From Humitalea rosea (GTDB lineage: Bacteria > Pseudomonadota > Alphaproteobacteria > Acetobacterales > Acetobacteraceae), in NCBI RefSeq assembly GCF_003253705.1, contig NZ_QKYU01000014.1, positions 81,948 through 145,947 of the forward strand: a stretch of DNA of 64,000 bases, written 5' to 3'. This document shows, piece by piece, positions 28,823 through 38,206 of the stretch. A program made the position numbers and the translations under genes. Each line of letters opens with the position of its first letter. The stretch's first letter is position 1. Under the pieces are notes generated by a model. The model was not told the origin of the DNA. It worked only from the letters and a program-made list of their open reading frames with translations, and did not search any database.

Positions 28823-29664
28823 TGGCCGCGATGCTGGAAGTGCGCGGCCTGGTGAAGCGCTTCGGCGGCGTCACGGCGGTGAATGACGCGTCGCTCGACC
28901 TGCGCGAGGGCGAGCTGCTGAGCATCATCGGCCCGAACGGCGCCGGGAAGACGACGCTGTTCAACCTCATCAGCGGGCTGGAGCCACCGGATGCCGGCAG
29001 CGTCCGCTTCATGGATCAGGACGTCACCGGCACCGAGCCGGAACGCCTGGCCCGGCTCGGCATGGCGCGCACCTTTCAGCACGGGCGGGTCTTCGCCAAC
29101 CTCAGCGTGCTCGATAATGTTCTGGTCGGTGCCCATACCCGGCTGCGCGCGGTGCGCCCGGCGATCCCACTGCTCGGCCCCTTGCTGGAACTCGGCCTGG
29201 CCGCCATCCGCCCCGCCGCCGTGCGCGCCGAGGAGGAGGCCCTGCGCGAGGATGCCAAGCGCATCCTGACCCTGTTCGGCGACCGCCTGCTGCCGCGCAT
29301 CGACAATCCGGCCTTCAGCCTCTCCTACGCCAACCGCCGCCGGGTGGAGATCGCCCGCGCCCTGGCGCTGCACCCGAAGCTGCTGCTGCTGGACGAACCC
29401 ACCGCCGGCATGAACCAGACCGAGACGGTGGAGATGCAGGAGGTCGTCCACGACCTCAAGCGCAGCGGCCTCACCATCCTGCTGATCGAGCACAAGCTGG
29501 AGATGGTGATGCGCCTATCGGACCGGGTGATCGTGATGGACAACGGCAGCCGCATCGCCGAGGGCCTGCCGCAGGAGGTCCGTTCCGACCCCGCGGTGAT
29601 CGAGGCCTATCTTGGCCACCGCGAAACCGGTGCCGCGGCACCCGCCCGGGAGGATGTGTCCTGA
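28822..29664 (+). CDS. LivG-type ABC transporter ATP-binding protein
   Basis: 280 residues. Walker A GPNGAGKTT (37-45), Q-loop in TFQHGRVF, Walker B LLLLDEPTAGM, and switch His in LIEHKLEMV. The ABC signature is unusual: LSYANRRRVEIARALA in place of the more common LAYGQQR/LSGGQ. It energises the fused permease together with LivF. Coupled to its neighbours by 1-bp overlaps. Confidence 0.93.
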   Translation: MAAMLEVRGLVKRFGGVTAVNDASLDLREGELLSIIGPNGAGKTTLFNLISGLEPPDAGSVRFMDQDVTGTEPERLARLGMARTFQHGRVFANLSVLDNVLVGAHTRLRAVRPAIPLLGPLLELGLAAIRPAAVRAEEEALREDAKRILTLFGDRLLPRIDNPAFSLSYANRRRVEIARALALHPKLLLLDEPTAGMNQTETVEMQEVVHDLKRSGLTILLIEHKLEMVMRLSDRVIVMDNGSRIAEGLPQEVRSDPAVIEAYLGHRETGAAAPAREDVS

Positions 29665-30401
29665 TGTCCGATCCGGGCGAGGCCCTGCTGCGGCTGGACA
29701 ACATCAACTCCTTCTACGGCCCGGTGCAGGTGCATTTCGACCTGAGCCTGTCGGTGCAGGCGGGGCAGATCGTCTGCCTGCTCGGCGGCAATGCCAGCGG
29801 CAAATCCACGACGATGAAGACCATCCTCGGCTTGCAGCGTCCGCGCTCGGGCACCGTCTTCTTCGAAGGGCAGCCGCTCACCGGCCTCACCACGCCCCAG
29901 ATCATCCGCCGCGGCATCGGCTCGGTGCCCGAGGCGCGGCGGCTGTTCGGCCAGATGACGGTGCGGGAAAACCTGCTGATGGGGGCCTATACCCGCAGCG
30001 ACAAGCCCGCGATCGCGCAGGATGAGGAGCGCGTCCTCACTTTGTTCCCGCGCCTGCGCGAACGGCTGAAGCAGCGCGCCGGCACCATGTCCGGCGGCGA
30101 GCAGCAGATGCTCGCCATGGCCCGCGCGCTGATGGGCCGGCCGAAGCTGATCTGCATGGATGAGCCGACCATGGGGCTCTCCCCGCTCTTCGTGGATCGG
30201 GTGCTGGAGCTGATCCAGGCGATCAACAAGGAGGGCGTCACCATCTTCATGGTCGAGCAGAACGCAAGCCTTGCCCTTGGCATCGCCCATTACGGCTATG
30301 TGCTGCAAACCGGGCACATCGCGCTGGAGGGCCCGGCCGACGAGCTTCTGCGCGATCCGCGCATCCGCGACGCCTATCTGGGCGGGGCGGCGGCAGCCTG
30401 A
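29664..30401 (+). CDS. LivF-type ABC transporter ATP-binding protein
   Basis: 245 residues. Walker A reads GGNASGKSTTM (41-51), where relatives have GxNGAGKTT; signature MSGGEQQMLAMARAL; Walker B ICMDEPTMGLSP; switch His position is occupied by Q in VEQNAS, as is usual in LivF. Second ATPase of the operon. A 10-bp hairpin follows the stop. Confidence 0.92.
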   Translation: MSDPGEALLRLDNINSFYGPVQVHFDLSLSVQAGQIVCLLGGNASGKSTTMKTILGLQRPRSGTVFFEGQPLTGLTTPQIIRRGIGSVPEARRLFGQMTVRENLLMGAYTRSDKPAIAQDEERVLTLFPRLRERLKQRAGTMSGGEQQMLAMARALMGRPKLICMDEPTMGLSPLFVDRVLELIQAINKEGVTIFMVEQNASLALGIAHYGYVLQTGHIALEGPADELLRDPRIRDAYLGGAAAA

Positions 30402-30408
30402 TCGAATG

Positions 30409-30432
30409 GGGCGGCTGGATGGCCAGCCGCCC
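30409..30432 (+). other. Hairpin after livF
   Basis: Perfect 10-bp stem GGGCGGCTGG / CCAGCCGCCC with a 4-nt loop, 7 bp after the livF stop and 41 bp before the luciferase-like gene. No U-tract. It could attenuate readthrough or protect the upstream mRNA end, giving lower expression of the downstream enzymes. Confidence 0.5.
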
Positions 30433-30473
30433 GCCGATGTGCTGCCATTCCAGGCAGGAACGAGGGCCTAGGC

Positions 30474-31505
30474 ATGACCACACTGAAGCGGCTGGGTTTT
30501 TTCACGCGCCTGCTCGACGACGCGCCGCCCGCCGAACGCTATCGCCTGGCGACGGCACAGATCGCCCATGCCGAGGCCTGCGGCTTCGATTCCGCCTGGG
30601 TCGCCCAGCATCATTTCCACGAGGATGAGGGCGGGCTGCCCGCCCCCTTCGTCTTCCTGTCGCAACTGGCCGCGCGCACCTCGCGTATCCGCCTCGGCAC
30701 CGGGATCGTGACCCTGCCGCTGGAACTGCCGATCCGCGTGGCCGAGGACGCCGCGGTGCTCGACCTGCTGGCCGATGGCCGGCTTGAGGTCGGCATCGGC
30801 CCCGGCGGCAACCTCTCCGCCTTCCACGCCTTCGGCTTGGAGAGCGCGGAGCGCGGGGCGATCTTCTCCCGCAACGCCGCGCTGCTGCTGGATGCCTGGT
30901 CGGGGCGGCCGCTGCCCGGCGGCGACCGGCTCTACCCCACCAACCCGAGCCTCGTGGACCGCGTCTGGCAGGCGACCTTCACGGTCGATGGCGCGCGCCG
31001 CGCCGGGGCGGCCGGCGATGGGCTGATGCTGTCCCGCACCCAGCCGCGCACGGCGGAGGCGCCGAACGCCACCTTGGCCGATATCCAGAACCCGATGGTC
31101 GATGCCTATCTGGGCGCCCTGCCCGCTGGGCGGGAACCGCGCATCATGGCCTCGCGCTCCGTTTTCGTCACCGATGAGCGCAAGGAGGCGATGCGGCTGG
31201 CCGAGATCGGCCTTGGCCGGTTCCGCACGCGGCTCGAATCCGTGGGGCGCGACACACGCGGCGGCGCCACGCTGGCGGAAATGATCCACACCTTCGATGT
31301 CCATCTTGGCACGCCGGCCGAGGTGATCGCCTCGCTCCAGGCCGACAGCACCATCGCGCGCGCCACGGATCTCGCGGTGCAGGTACATTCCATCGACCCG
31401 CCGCATCCCTTCATCTTGCGTTCGCTGGAACTGGTGGCCGAGGTTGTGGCGCCGGCGATGGGTTGGGTACGCGACGGGGTGCCGGGGATGCGCCACGTCG
31501 CCTGA
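30474..31505 (+). CDS. Luciferase-like FMN-dependent monooxygenase
   Basis: 343 residues, bacterial-luciferase-like (LLM) fold: FDSAWVAQHHFHEDEGGLPAPFVFLSQLAARTSRIRLGTGIVTLPLE and a later DGLMLSRTQP segment. The combination with the next two genes (CMD-domain and AhpD-domain proteins) resembles the KPN_01858-type luciferase/Avi_7170/Avi_7169 gene trio known from other bacteria, where substrate is also uncharacterised. Reduced flavin would come from elsewhere. Behind the ABC transporter, so its substrate may be the imported compound. Confidence 0.85.
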   Translation: MTTLKRLGFFTRLLDDAPPAERYRLATAQIAHAEACGFDSAWVAQHHFHEDEGGLPAPFVFLSQLAARTSRIRLGTGIVTLPLELPIRVAEDAAVLDLLADGRLEVGIGPGGNLSAFHAFGLESAERGAIFSRNAALLLDAWSGRPLPGGDRLYPTNPSLVDRVWQATFTVDGARRAGAAGDGLMLSRTQPRTAEAPNATLADIQNPMVDAYLGALPAGREPRIMASRSVFVTDERKEAMRLAEIGLGRFRTRLESVGRDTRGGATLAEMIHTFDVHLGTPAEVIASLQADSTIARATDLAVQVHSIDPPHPFILRSLELVAEVVAPAMGWVRDGVPGMRHVA

Positions 31506-31549
31506 GTTGTTTTCGCCGTGGGCAGCCCCGCGGCCAGGGAGAGACTGAG

Positions 31550-32146
31550 ATGCCGGAAACGGACACCATAGACATGCTGGTCGGGATCACGCCGGGCTCC
31601 GCCCTGGACGCGATCCGCGCCCGCCGCCCGGAGGCCCGCAAGCACGCCGAGGTCAGCTACCGCGTGCTGTTCGCGCCCGAGGCCCTGGCCGGCGTCTCCG
31701 CCCAGGAACGCTTTGCCCTGGGCAGCTTCGTCGTCGAACTGCACGGCGAGGTGCAGACCGGCGCCTTCTACCTCGCGGGGCTCGTCGCCAGCGGTGCCTC
31801 CGACGCACTCCTGGCCGCGGTCGCGGCGGCGGTCGGAGAAGCGACCACCACAGGCCCCTTCGGCAGCTACCCCGAGGGACCGCTGAGCGCCGAGAACACC
31901 GAAGGCATCATCTACAGCGTCAGCGCCGAACTGCGCGCGGCGCTCGGCCCGCGTCTCACCACGGCGTTCGAACATGCCCATATGCTGGTCTTCCACCCGC
32001 GTGACGCGGCGCCGGAGAGCTTGCAGGCGATGCTCGATGCCGGCTGGTCCACGACCGATATCGTGACGCTCTCGCAGATTACCGCCTTCCTGTCCTTCCA
32101 GATCCGGGTGGTCAGCGGGCTCCGCACCCTCGCCGCCAGCGCCTGA
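31550..32146 (+). CDS. CMD-domain protein (Avi_7170-like)
   Basis: 198 residues, related to carboxymuconolactone-decarboxylase-like proteins: LVGITPGSALDAIRARRPEARKHAEVSYRVLFAP, ERFALGSFVVELHGE and DIVTLSQITAFLSFQIRVVSGLR. It lacks the C-x2-C redox pair that the next protein has. It is encoded 9 bp before that protein and shares its operon, so the two probably act together. Biochemical role unknown; peroxide detoxification or hydrolysis are guesses. Confidence 0.75.
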   Translation: MPETDTIDMLVGITPGSALDAIRARRPEARKHAEVSYRVLFAPEALAGVSAQERFALGSFVVELHGEVQTGAFYLAGLVASGASDALLAAVAAAVGEATTTGPFGSYPEGPLSAENTEGIIYSVSAELRAALGPRLTTAFEHAHMLVFHPRDAAPESLQAMLDAGWSTTDIVTLSQITAFLSFQIRVVSGLRTLAASA

Positions 32147-32154
32147 GGTTCGCC

Positions 32155-32757
32155 ATGCCCGAAACCACCCTCACCCCGCCCGCCCATACCGTCCCCACGG
32201 TCTTCACCCGGGCACAGCTCGACTGGCTGCCCTGGATCGAGCCGCTGGCGATCGAGGAGCTGACCGACCGGCACCGCACCGCGCTGATGGAGGTCGCGCG
32301 CATCAAGTCGCCCTATTTCCGACTGCTGGCGCGCGACCCGGATGCGCTGGAGGCGCGGACGCGGACCGACAAGGACATCTTCTACAACACCGATGCCGGG
32401 CTGCCGCGCGCCGAGCGCGAACTCGCCGCCGCCGCGACCTCGCGCCTGAACGGCTGCATCTACTGCGCCTCGGTCCATGCGCGGTTTTCCGCGACCTATT
32501 CGAAGCGGGTCGATGATGTCGAGAAGCTGCTGGCGGAAGGTGTGGGCGCCGATCTCGGCGAGCGTTGGAATGCCGTCGTCGCGGCCTCGGTCGCGCTGAC
32601 CAGCACGCCGATCGCCTTTGGGCCCGAGCATGTCGCGCGGCTGCGGGCCTCCGGCCTCGACGATCTGGCGATCTCCGACGTGATCCAGGGCGCGGCCTTC
32701 TTCAACTGGGCCAACCGGCTGATGCTGTCGCTGGGCGAGCCCGCGCTGGAGGGGTGA
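32155..32757 (+). CDS. AhpD-like alkylhydroperoxidase-domain protein (Avi_7169-like)
   Basis: 200 residues. The AhpD core is seen in ELAAAATSRLNGCIYCASVHARF, where C-x2-C plus His form the disulfide-reductase/peroxidase site. The preceding AGLPRAE and following SGLDDLAISDVIQGAAFFNWANRL are typical. May remove peroxide formed by the luciferase-like enzyme (inference from the operon). Ends 4 bp before the convergent thioesterase gene. Confidence 0.85.
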   Translation: MPETTLTPPAHTVPTVFTRAQLDWLPWIEPLAIEELTDRHRTALMEVARIKSPYFRLLARDPDALEARTRTDKDIFYNTDAGLPRAERELAAAATSRLNGCIYCASVHARFSATYSKRVDDVEKLLAEGVGADLGERWNAVVAASVALTSTPIAFGPEHVARLRASGLDDLAISDVIQGAAFFNWANRLMLSLGEPALEG

Positions 32758-32761
32758 TCCG

Positions 32762-33199
32762 TCAGTCCTTGCCGAGGACGCAGATCAGCGTCTGCGAGGC
32801 GGTGGCGCAAAGGTGTTCCGCACCTTCGCGCACCGCGAACACCTGTACCTCGGAAATGGTCAGGGTCCGGCCGCTGCGCACCACCGTCCCGCGCGCGCGC
32901 AAAGCCTCGCCGCGGGAGGGCGCCAGGAAGTTGATCTTGTACTCGACCGTCAGCACCGTGCTGCCGGGCGGGAAGAGCGTGAAGCCGGCATAGCCGCCCG
33001 CGCTATCGGCAATGGCCCCCACAGCGCCGCCATGCACATGCCCGTGCTGCTGCGTCACCTCGGGGATGCAGGGCATCTCAACCTCGACGATCCCGGGCTC
33101 GACCCGGGTCATCCTGGCGCCGAGATGCGCCATCAGCGGTTGACGCGCGAAACTGTCGCGCGTCTTGGCCTCATAACCCGGATCGCGCGGTGCGATCAT
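32762..33199 (-). CDS. PaaI-type hotdog thioesterase
   Basis: 145 residues. Hotdog fold with HGHVHGGAVGAIADSAGGYAGFTLFPPGSTVLTVEYKINFLAPSRGEALRARG, the standard PaaI/YbgC-like acyl-CoA thioesterase core. The Asp of IADSAG fits the catalytic acid position. Start at 33199 is chosen because the homologous region begins there; it overlaps the TRAP permease stop by 4 bp. Substrate unknown. Confidence 0.88.
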   Translation of the reverse strand: MIAPRDPGYEAKTRDSFARQPLMAHLGARMTRVEPGIVEVEMPCIPEVTQQHGHVHGGAVGAIADSAGGYAGFTLFPPGSTVLTVEYKINFLAPSRGEALRARGTVVRSGRTLTISEVQVFAVREGAEHLCATASQTLICVLGKD

Positions 33200-35190
33200 C
33201 CCAGCGCCTTCACCATCGGCTTGCGACCGTTCAGCAGGATCGCCCCCGCCAGCAGCGCGAAGCCGATCAGATGCGGCACCGGCAGGTAATCCTCGACCAG
33301 CGCCGGGAAGACCAACAACAGCCCGGCGATGGTGAAGGCGAGCCTCTCCCCGACAGCCAGCGCCCGCAGCGCCATCCCCTGGCACGCGGCGGCCAGCGCC
33401 GCGAGCCCGACCGTGGCCAATACCGTCTGCCAGACCACATCCATCCAACCCATGCCGGGCTTGAAGGACAGCAGCAGCGCCACGCCCTCAGGATCGGTCA
33501 CGAAGACGAAGGGCAGCACGAAGGCCGGCAGCGTGTACTTCCACGCCATCAAGGTGGTGCGATACGGCCCCGCCCCGGTGATCGCCGCCGCCGCGAAGGG
33601 CGAGAGCGCCGTCGGCGGCGAAACCTCTGACAGCACGGCATAGTAGAAGACGAACATATGCGCCGCGTAATCCGGCACGCCGAGCTTGATCAGCGCCGGC
33701 GCCGCGACGACGGCGCAGATGATGTAGCTCGCCGTCACCGGCACAGCGAGGCCGACGATCCACACGATCAGCGCCGTGAAGATCGCCGTCAGCAGCAGCG
33801 ACCCGCCCGCCGCCTGGATCGCGATGTCGGAGAACTTCAGCCCCAGCCCCGTCAGCGTGATGCAGCCGACGATGATGCCCGCGGCGGCACAGGTGGCGGC
33901 GATGCCAACCGCCTGCACCGCGCCATCGGCCAGCGCCTTGATCAGCTTCATGGGCCACAGCGCGCCTTCCTTCGACAGGAAGGACAGCAGGACCGCGACC
34001 CCCATGGCGTAGAGCACCGCCATGGTCGAGGAATAGCCGACCGCCATGAAGGCGATGATCGCGATCAGCGAGGAGAAGTGGAACCAGCCGCTGCGCAGCA
34101 ACTCCCGCACCGGGGTCACCGGCACGGTGATGTCCGGCACGCCGGACTGGTTCAGGCGGCGCTGATCCAGCTCCACCATGAAGAACAGGCTGGCGTAGTA
34201 GAGGCAGGTCGGGATCGCCGCCATTTTCAGGACGTCGAGGTAGCCGATCTTCAGATACTCGGCGATCAGGAAGGCTGCGGCCCCCAGCACCGGTGGCGAG
34301 ATGATCGCCCCCAGACCGCCTGCCGCCAGCAGGCCGCCGGCATCATCCGGCCGATAGCCCACGCGCTTCATCATCGGCCAGGCCACGGTGCCGATGGTGA
34401 CAGTCGTCGCCACCCCCGACCCTGATGGCCCTCCGAGCAGGAAGGAGGACAGCACCACGGTGCGCCCCGCGCTCGCCGCCTTGCCGCCCGTCGCGGCGAA
34501 GGAGAAGTCCACGAAGAACTTGCCCGCGCCCGAAGCGGACAGCAGCGAGCCATAGATGGTGAACAGGATGATCAAGGTCGCCGAGACATCGACGGCGGTG
34601 CCGAAGATGCCCTCCAGCGTCGTTGCCAGATGCGGGATCAGCCGGTCGGCGCCGTAGCCCTGGTGCGTCCAGGGCGCGGGCAAATAATTGCCGAAGAAGG
34701 CGTAGAGCATGAACAGGCCAGCGACGAAGGGCATCACCGGCCCGGTGGTGCGCCGCGTTGCCTCCAGCACCAGTCCAACGAGCATCCAGCCGACCACGAT
34801 ATCCATGGGCTCGGGGAAGACGTAGCGGTCGAGCAGGTCGTCGCCGCCGTTGATGAGGTACCAGATAACATAAAGGCTGGCGGCGATCAGCACCGCATCC
34901 CAGGCTATGAACCGGTCGCGGTAACGGGCCGCGACCGGGAACAGGAAGAAGCCGAGCACGAGGGCGAAGCCCACATGCACGAAACGCAAGGTGGTCGTGG
35001 GCACGATGTCCCACGCCGCCCAGAGATGGAACAGCGACATGGCAAGCGCCACCGCGGTGCCAAAGACACCCAGCCAGCCGCTGTAGCGGTTCTGGATTCC
35101 CTCTTCAGCCTCGATCAGGCGTTCGACCTGTGCGGCAGTTTCCCGATCGAGTTGCGCAGCCTCAGGCGGCAAGCCAGTCGAGTGGCTCAC
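33196..35190 (-). CDS. TRAP transporter fused permease (4TM-12TM), TAXI type
   Basis: 664 residues. A soluble N-terminal stretch, then a DctQ-like four-helix segment (about 40-170) fused to a DctM-like 12-helix domain with GGPSGSGVATTVTIGTVAWPMMKRVGY, GAIISPPVLGAAAFLIAEYLKI and SEVSPPTALSPFAAAAITGAGP. Fused permeases go with TAXI-type receptors, as here, where the receptor gene overlaps by 4 bp. It imports an organic acid using an ion gradient; ligand unknown. Confidence 0.94.
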   Translation of the reverse strand: MSHSTGLPPEAAQLDRETAAQVERLIEAEEGIQNRYSGWLGVFGTAVALAMSLFHLWAAWDIVPTTTLRFVHVGFALVLGFFLFPVAARYRDRFIAWDAVLIAASLYVIWYLINGGDDLLDRYVFPEPMDIVVGWMLVGLVLEATRRTTGPVMPFVAGLFMLYAFFGNYLPAPWTHQGYGADRLIPHLATTLEGIFGTAVDVSATLIILFTIYGSLLSASGAGKFFVDFSFAATGGKAASAGRTVVLSSFLLGGPSGSGVATTVTIGTVAWPMMKRVGYRPDDAGGLLAAGGLGAIISPPVLGAAAFLIAEYLKIGYLDVLKMAAIPTCLYYASLFFMVELDQRRLNQSGVPDITVPVTPVRELLRSGWFHFSSLIAIIAFMAVGYSSTMAVLYAMGVAVLLSFLSKEGALWPMKLIKALADGAVQAVGIAATCAAAGIIVGCITLTGLGLKFSDIAIQAAGGSLLLTAIFTALIVWIVGLAVPVTASYIICAVVAAPALIKLGVPDYAAHMFVFYYAVLSEVSPPTALSPFAAAAITGAGPYRTTLMAWKYTLPAFVLPFVFVTDPEGVALLLSFKPGMGWMDVVWQTVLATVGLAALAAACQGMALRALAVGERLAFTIAGLLLVFPALVEDYLPVPHLIGFALLAGAILLNGRKPMVKALG

Positions 35191-36164
35191 GCGAGGGTCG
35201 CACCCTGGGCGCGCCAGAACGCTTCAGCGGCCGGATGCCAGGGGACGCCGGCCGCGGCGGTCTTCTGGGAGTCCAGCTTGAAGTTGCGGCCTTCGGCATG
35301 CACCTGCGCAAGCTCGGCGCGGTACTGCCAGGCGACCTGCAGAATGGCGGTGACCAGCTCGGCCGGCGCGTCCTCGCGCATGCCGAGGATGTTGGCGACC
35401 GACATTTGCTTGTTGTCGGTCGTCTGGCCGGGATAGGTGCCGGCCGGAATCACCTCGGGGAAATACACCGGGCCATATTTCTCGATGATGCTCGGTACGT
35501 ACTGATCATGGTCGACGAGTTGAATGGTGACACCGGGGCTGGCGGCGAGATCGGTGACGGCGCTGGTCGGCACGCCCGAGACGAAGAAATAGGCGTCGAT
35601 CTTGCCGTCCTTGATCGCATTGGTGCTCTCGGCCGGCGACAGCCGCTCACGCGCGCGGAAGTCCTTGTCGCGGTCGAGGCCAGCGGCTTCGATCAGGCGG
35701 AACGCCATCAGCTCGGTCGCCGAGCCGGGCGCGCCGGTCGAAATGCGCTTGCCCTTCATGTCGGCGATGCTGTGGATGCCGGTCGAGGTCGTCGTCACCA
35801 CCTGCATGCGGTTGGTGTAGAGCACCGCGATCGCACGCACCGGCACCTTGCGGCCACGATACGGGCCATTGCCGGCGAGGCCATCGACCGACGCATCGAC
35901 CTGGCTGAAGATCAGCCCGACCCGGCCGGCACCCAGAAGCTGGTTGTTGGCGACGGAGCCGCCGGTCACTTCGACCGTGGCACTCATGCCCGGGATATGG
36001 CGGGACAGCAGGTTCGCGAGCCCGCCACCCAGCGGGTAATAGACACCGCCCGTGGTGCCGGTCGCGATGGCAAGCTGCTGCGAGGTCTGCGCGCGGGCCA
36101 ACCCCGGCAAGGCAAGGCCGGCGGCGGTGAAGGCAAGAGCTTGGCGACGTGTCGTCTTTATCAT
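35187..36164 (-). CDS. TAXI-family TRAP transporter solute receptor
   Basis: 325 residues with signal peptide (MIKTTRRQALAFTAAGLALPGLARAQ, cleavage after ARA). Mature part begins LAIATGTTGGVYYPLGGGLANLLSRHIPGMSATVEVTGGSVANNQLL, the TAXI family hallmark. First gene of the TRAP-thioesterase operon. TAXI receptors have been linked to glutamate-like and dicarboxylate ligands; none can be named here. Confidence 0.95.
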   Translation of the reverse strand: MIKTTRRQALAFTAAGLALPGLARAQTSQQLAIATGTTGGVYYPLGGGLANLLSRHIPGMSATVEVTGGSVANNQLLGAGRVGLIFSQVDASVDGLAGNGPYRGRKVPVRAIAVLYTNRMQVVTTTSTGIHSIADMKGKRISTGAPGSATELMAFRLIEAAGLDRDKDFRARERLSPAESTNAIKDGKIDAYFFVSGVPTSAVTDLAASPGVTIQLVDHDQYVPSIIEKYGPVYFPEVIPAGTYPGQTTDNKQMSVANILGMREDAPAELVTAILQVAWQYRAELAQVHAEGRNFKLDSQKTAAAGVPWHPAAEAFWRAQGATLA

Positions 36165-36233
36165 CTTATTTATTCCTCCCTGTTTGGACGTTACGGCCTT
36201 TTTGCCCCAGCTGGCGCACCAAGAACAATCCCG

Positions 36234-37202
36234 TCATTTCCGCGGCGGCAGGACAATGAAGCTGCTGCCCGGGGCAAGCGCGCCAGCCAGCGTGCCGCCG
36301 GCGCGGGTCGCGGGGTCGTCCATGCTGTAGCCGATGATGTGGCAGGGAATGCCTGCCGCCGCCGCCAGCACGACGCCGAAATCCGTTGTGGTGACAAGGG
36401 CCGAACAGCGCCGGACCAATCCGGCGAGGCCTGCCGGTGTCGCGTTCTCCAGCCACCAACGGGTATCCAGCAGGGCCGGCAGCAGCGCCGCCTCCCCGGG
36501 GCGCGCGGCGCGCATGGCGCGGCGGGAGGCCAGGACGGCATCGCCCATGACGATGCCGGTCAGCCCAGGCGCCGTATCGGGAATCGGCAACAACGGTCCG
36601 CTGCCCGGCGACCCCATCACGGCGGCGAAGGCGGCGGGATTGTCCTCCAGGCAGTCGAGCATCAGGGGCGTGCCGTCGAACATCAGCCCCAGCGGGGCCG
36701 GCCCTTCGGGCAGCAGCGCCGACAGGCTGTCATCATGGCCAAGCGTGCGTTCAGAAAAGCAGGCGAAGTCCGGGAACCAGGGCAGGCGGCGCCGCATCAG
36801 CACCAGCAGGCTGGTGTGGTCGCGCAGACTCCCCGTGGCATCCGCGAACTCGACGGCGATGCCGGCCGTCTCCGCCGGCTCCAACCCGGGCGGCAGCGAC
36901 AAATTGTGCAGTCGCGGCGTCGCACCCGCCGCTTTGGCGGCAGAGAACGCCTCGACCAGCGCCAGCGTGCGATCCCGGCGGAAGATGGGGCCGGCCAGTA
37001 CCACCTGGCTGACCGCGCGCGGCAGGGGATCATCTGGCGCGATGCAGGTGATGCCGGGCACGCAGCGCTCGGTATAGGCCGGCGTTGCCGAGACGACGAT
37101 CGGATCGACCGCGCCGAGGCTGCGTATCGCCTCGGCCAAGGCAGCTTCGGCGGCGATCAGCCCGTGGCCGAAATCACCGAGGAAAAGGCTCGTCATCGCC
37201 AT
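36234..37202 (-). CDS. Polysaccharide-pyruvyltransferase-like protein, divergent
   Basis: 322 residues. Same architecture as the following gene in weaker form: TSLFLGDFGHGLIAAEAALAEAIRSLGAVDPIVVSATP at the N-terminus and LVRRCSALVTTTDFGVVLAAAAGIPCHIIGYSMDDP near the C-terminus, a degenerate form of the mxRxHxxIxA site. ATG at 37202 or 37196. Overlap of starting region with the adjacent gene is absent (8 bp gap). May modify a surface glycan; partial conservation suggests altered activity. Confidence 0.6.
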   Translation of the reverse strand: MAMTSLFLGDFGHGLIAAEAALAEAIRSLGAVDPIVVSATPAYTERCVPGITCIAPDDPLPRAVSQVVLAGPIFRRDRTLALVEAFSAAKAAGATPRLHNLSLPPGLEPAETAGIAVEFADATGSLRDHTSLLVLMRRRLPWFPDFACFSERTLGHDDSLSALLPEGPAPLGLMFDGTPLMLDCLEDNPAAFAAVMGSPGSGPLLPIPDTAPGLTGIVMGDAVLASRRAMRAARPGEAALLPALLDTRWWLENATPAGLAGLVRRCSALVTTTDFGVVLAAAAGIPCHIIGYSMDDPATRAGGTLAGALAPGSSFIVLPPRK

Positions 37203-37209
37203 GCGCCTG

Positions 37210-38181
37210 TCACTGGTGGCGCAGCCCGATGCAGGTGCTGCCCCGCGGCAGGTTGTCCGCCACCGCCACCATGGTCCGCGGCACGCTGTTGTCCTCGGCC
37301 GGGTGCAGCCCGATCGTGCGTATCCCGGCGCCGATGCCATGGATGACATTGTGTTTGCGCTGGCTGATCAGCGTATCCAGCCGCCCGATGACGCCGCGCA
37401 GACGCGCCGGCGTCATATTGGCCTGCCACCAGACCGGGTCGAGCATCTCGGTCAGCGCCATGTCCCAGCCGTCCAGAAAGCGGTCGGCGAAGCGGCGGAA
37501 GCCGGTGGCGTCATCCTCGTCGCCGGTGTCGCGATGGATCGTGCTGACGATCGGCACCACGACATGGCCGGTAAAGGGCAGCAGCAGCGCACGGACCCGT
37601 GCCGCATCGACCCGCAGGCAGCGGTCCATCAGCGGGTAGGGAATGATGGAAATGCCAAGCAGCGGCCGCCCCGTTGGCAGCATCGCCGTGGCGATGGAGC
37701 GGTCCGGCACCAGCGCCCGTTCCGGAAACCGGCTGAGCCCCGGACGGACCGGCAGCCCCCAGGCCGCGACCGACACCGCCGAGGCCGGGTCGCGGACCGT
37801 GAAGCTGGTGAGGCGGCGCAGGGCGGCGTGGCTGTCCTCGCCGATCCGATCGTCCAGAACGGCGCTGGAAACACCGATATTATGGATATGCAGCTCGGCC
37901 CCGGCCTCGGCGGCCCGGTTCATCCAGGGCAGGAAGGCGGCGAAAGCCTCCACGGTCCCGACATGGCCCCCCCCCAGCACCACGCGTTCCGGCGTGAACT
38001 CCATCATCGCATCGCCGGTGCGGAAGCAGCCGGACAGCCCAGGGGCGCAGCGCATGGTCCACTCGGCGCCCGTGCTGAAGGCCTGGGCCTCGGTCGAGGG
38101 AAAGCTCTGCATGGCCTCGATCAGGCAGAGTTCGTCCCCGAGGTTGCCGAACCCATAGGAGCCGAGAAAAGCAGTTCGCAT
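37210..38181 (-). CDS. Polysaccharide pyruvyl transferase family protein
   Basis: 323 residues. CsaB/PssM-like family: MRTAFLGSYGFGNLGDELCLIEAM at the N-terminus, VVLGGGHVGTVEAFAAFLPWMNRA, SFTVRDPASA, and RLRGVIGRLDTLISQRKHNVIHGIGAGI in the C-terminal half. These enzymes add pyruvyl ketals to surface polysaccharides; sequence-divergent members may act as other glycosyl-modifying enzymes. Start at 38181 from the motif. Forms a pair with the divergent paralog downstream. No glycosyltransferases nearby. Confidence 0.75.
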   Translation of the reverse strand: MRTAFLGSYGFGNLGDELCLIEAMQSFPSTEAQAFSTGAEWTMRCAPGLSGCFRTGDAMMEFTPERVVLGGGHVGTVEAFAAFLPWMNRAAEAGAELHIHNIGVSSAVLDDRIGEDSHAALRRLTSFTVRDPASAVSVAAWGLPVRPGLSRFPERALVPDRSIATAMLPTGRPLLGISIIPYPLMDRCLRVDAARVRALLLPFTGHVVVPIVSTIHRDTGDEDDATGFRRFADRFLDGWDMALTEMLDPVWWQANMTPARLRGVIGRLDTLISQRKHNVIHGIGAGIRTIGLHPAEDNSVPRTMVAVADNLPRGSTCIGLRHQ

Positions 38182-38206
38182 GGAATCAGGGTGCCCGCTC
38201 CCCTCG

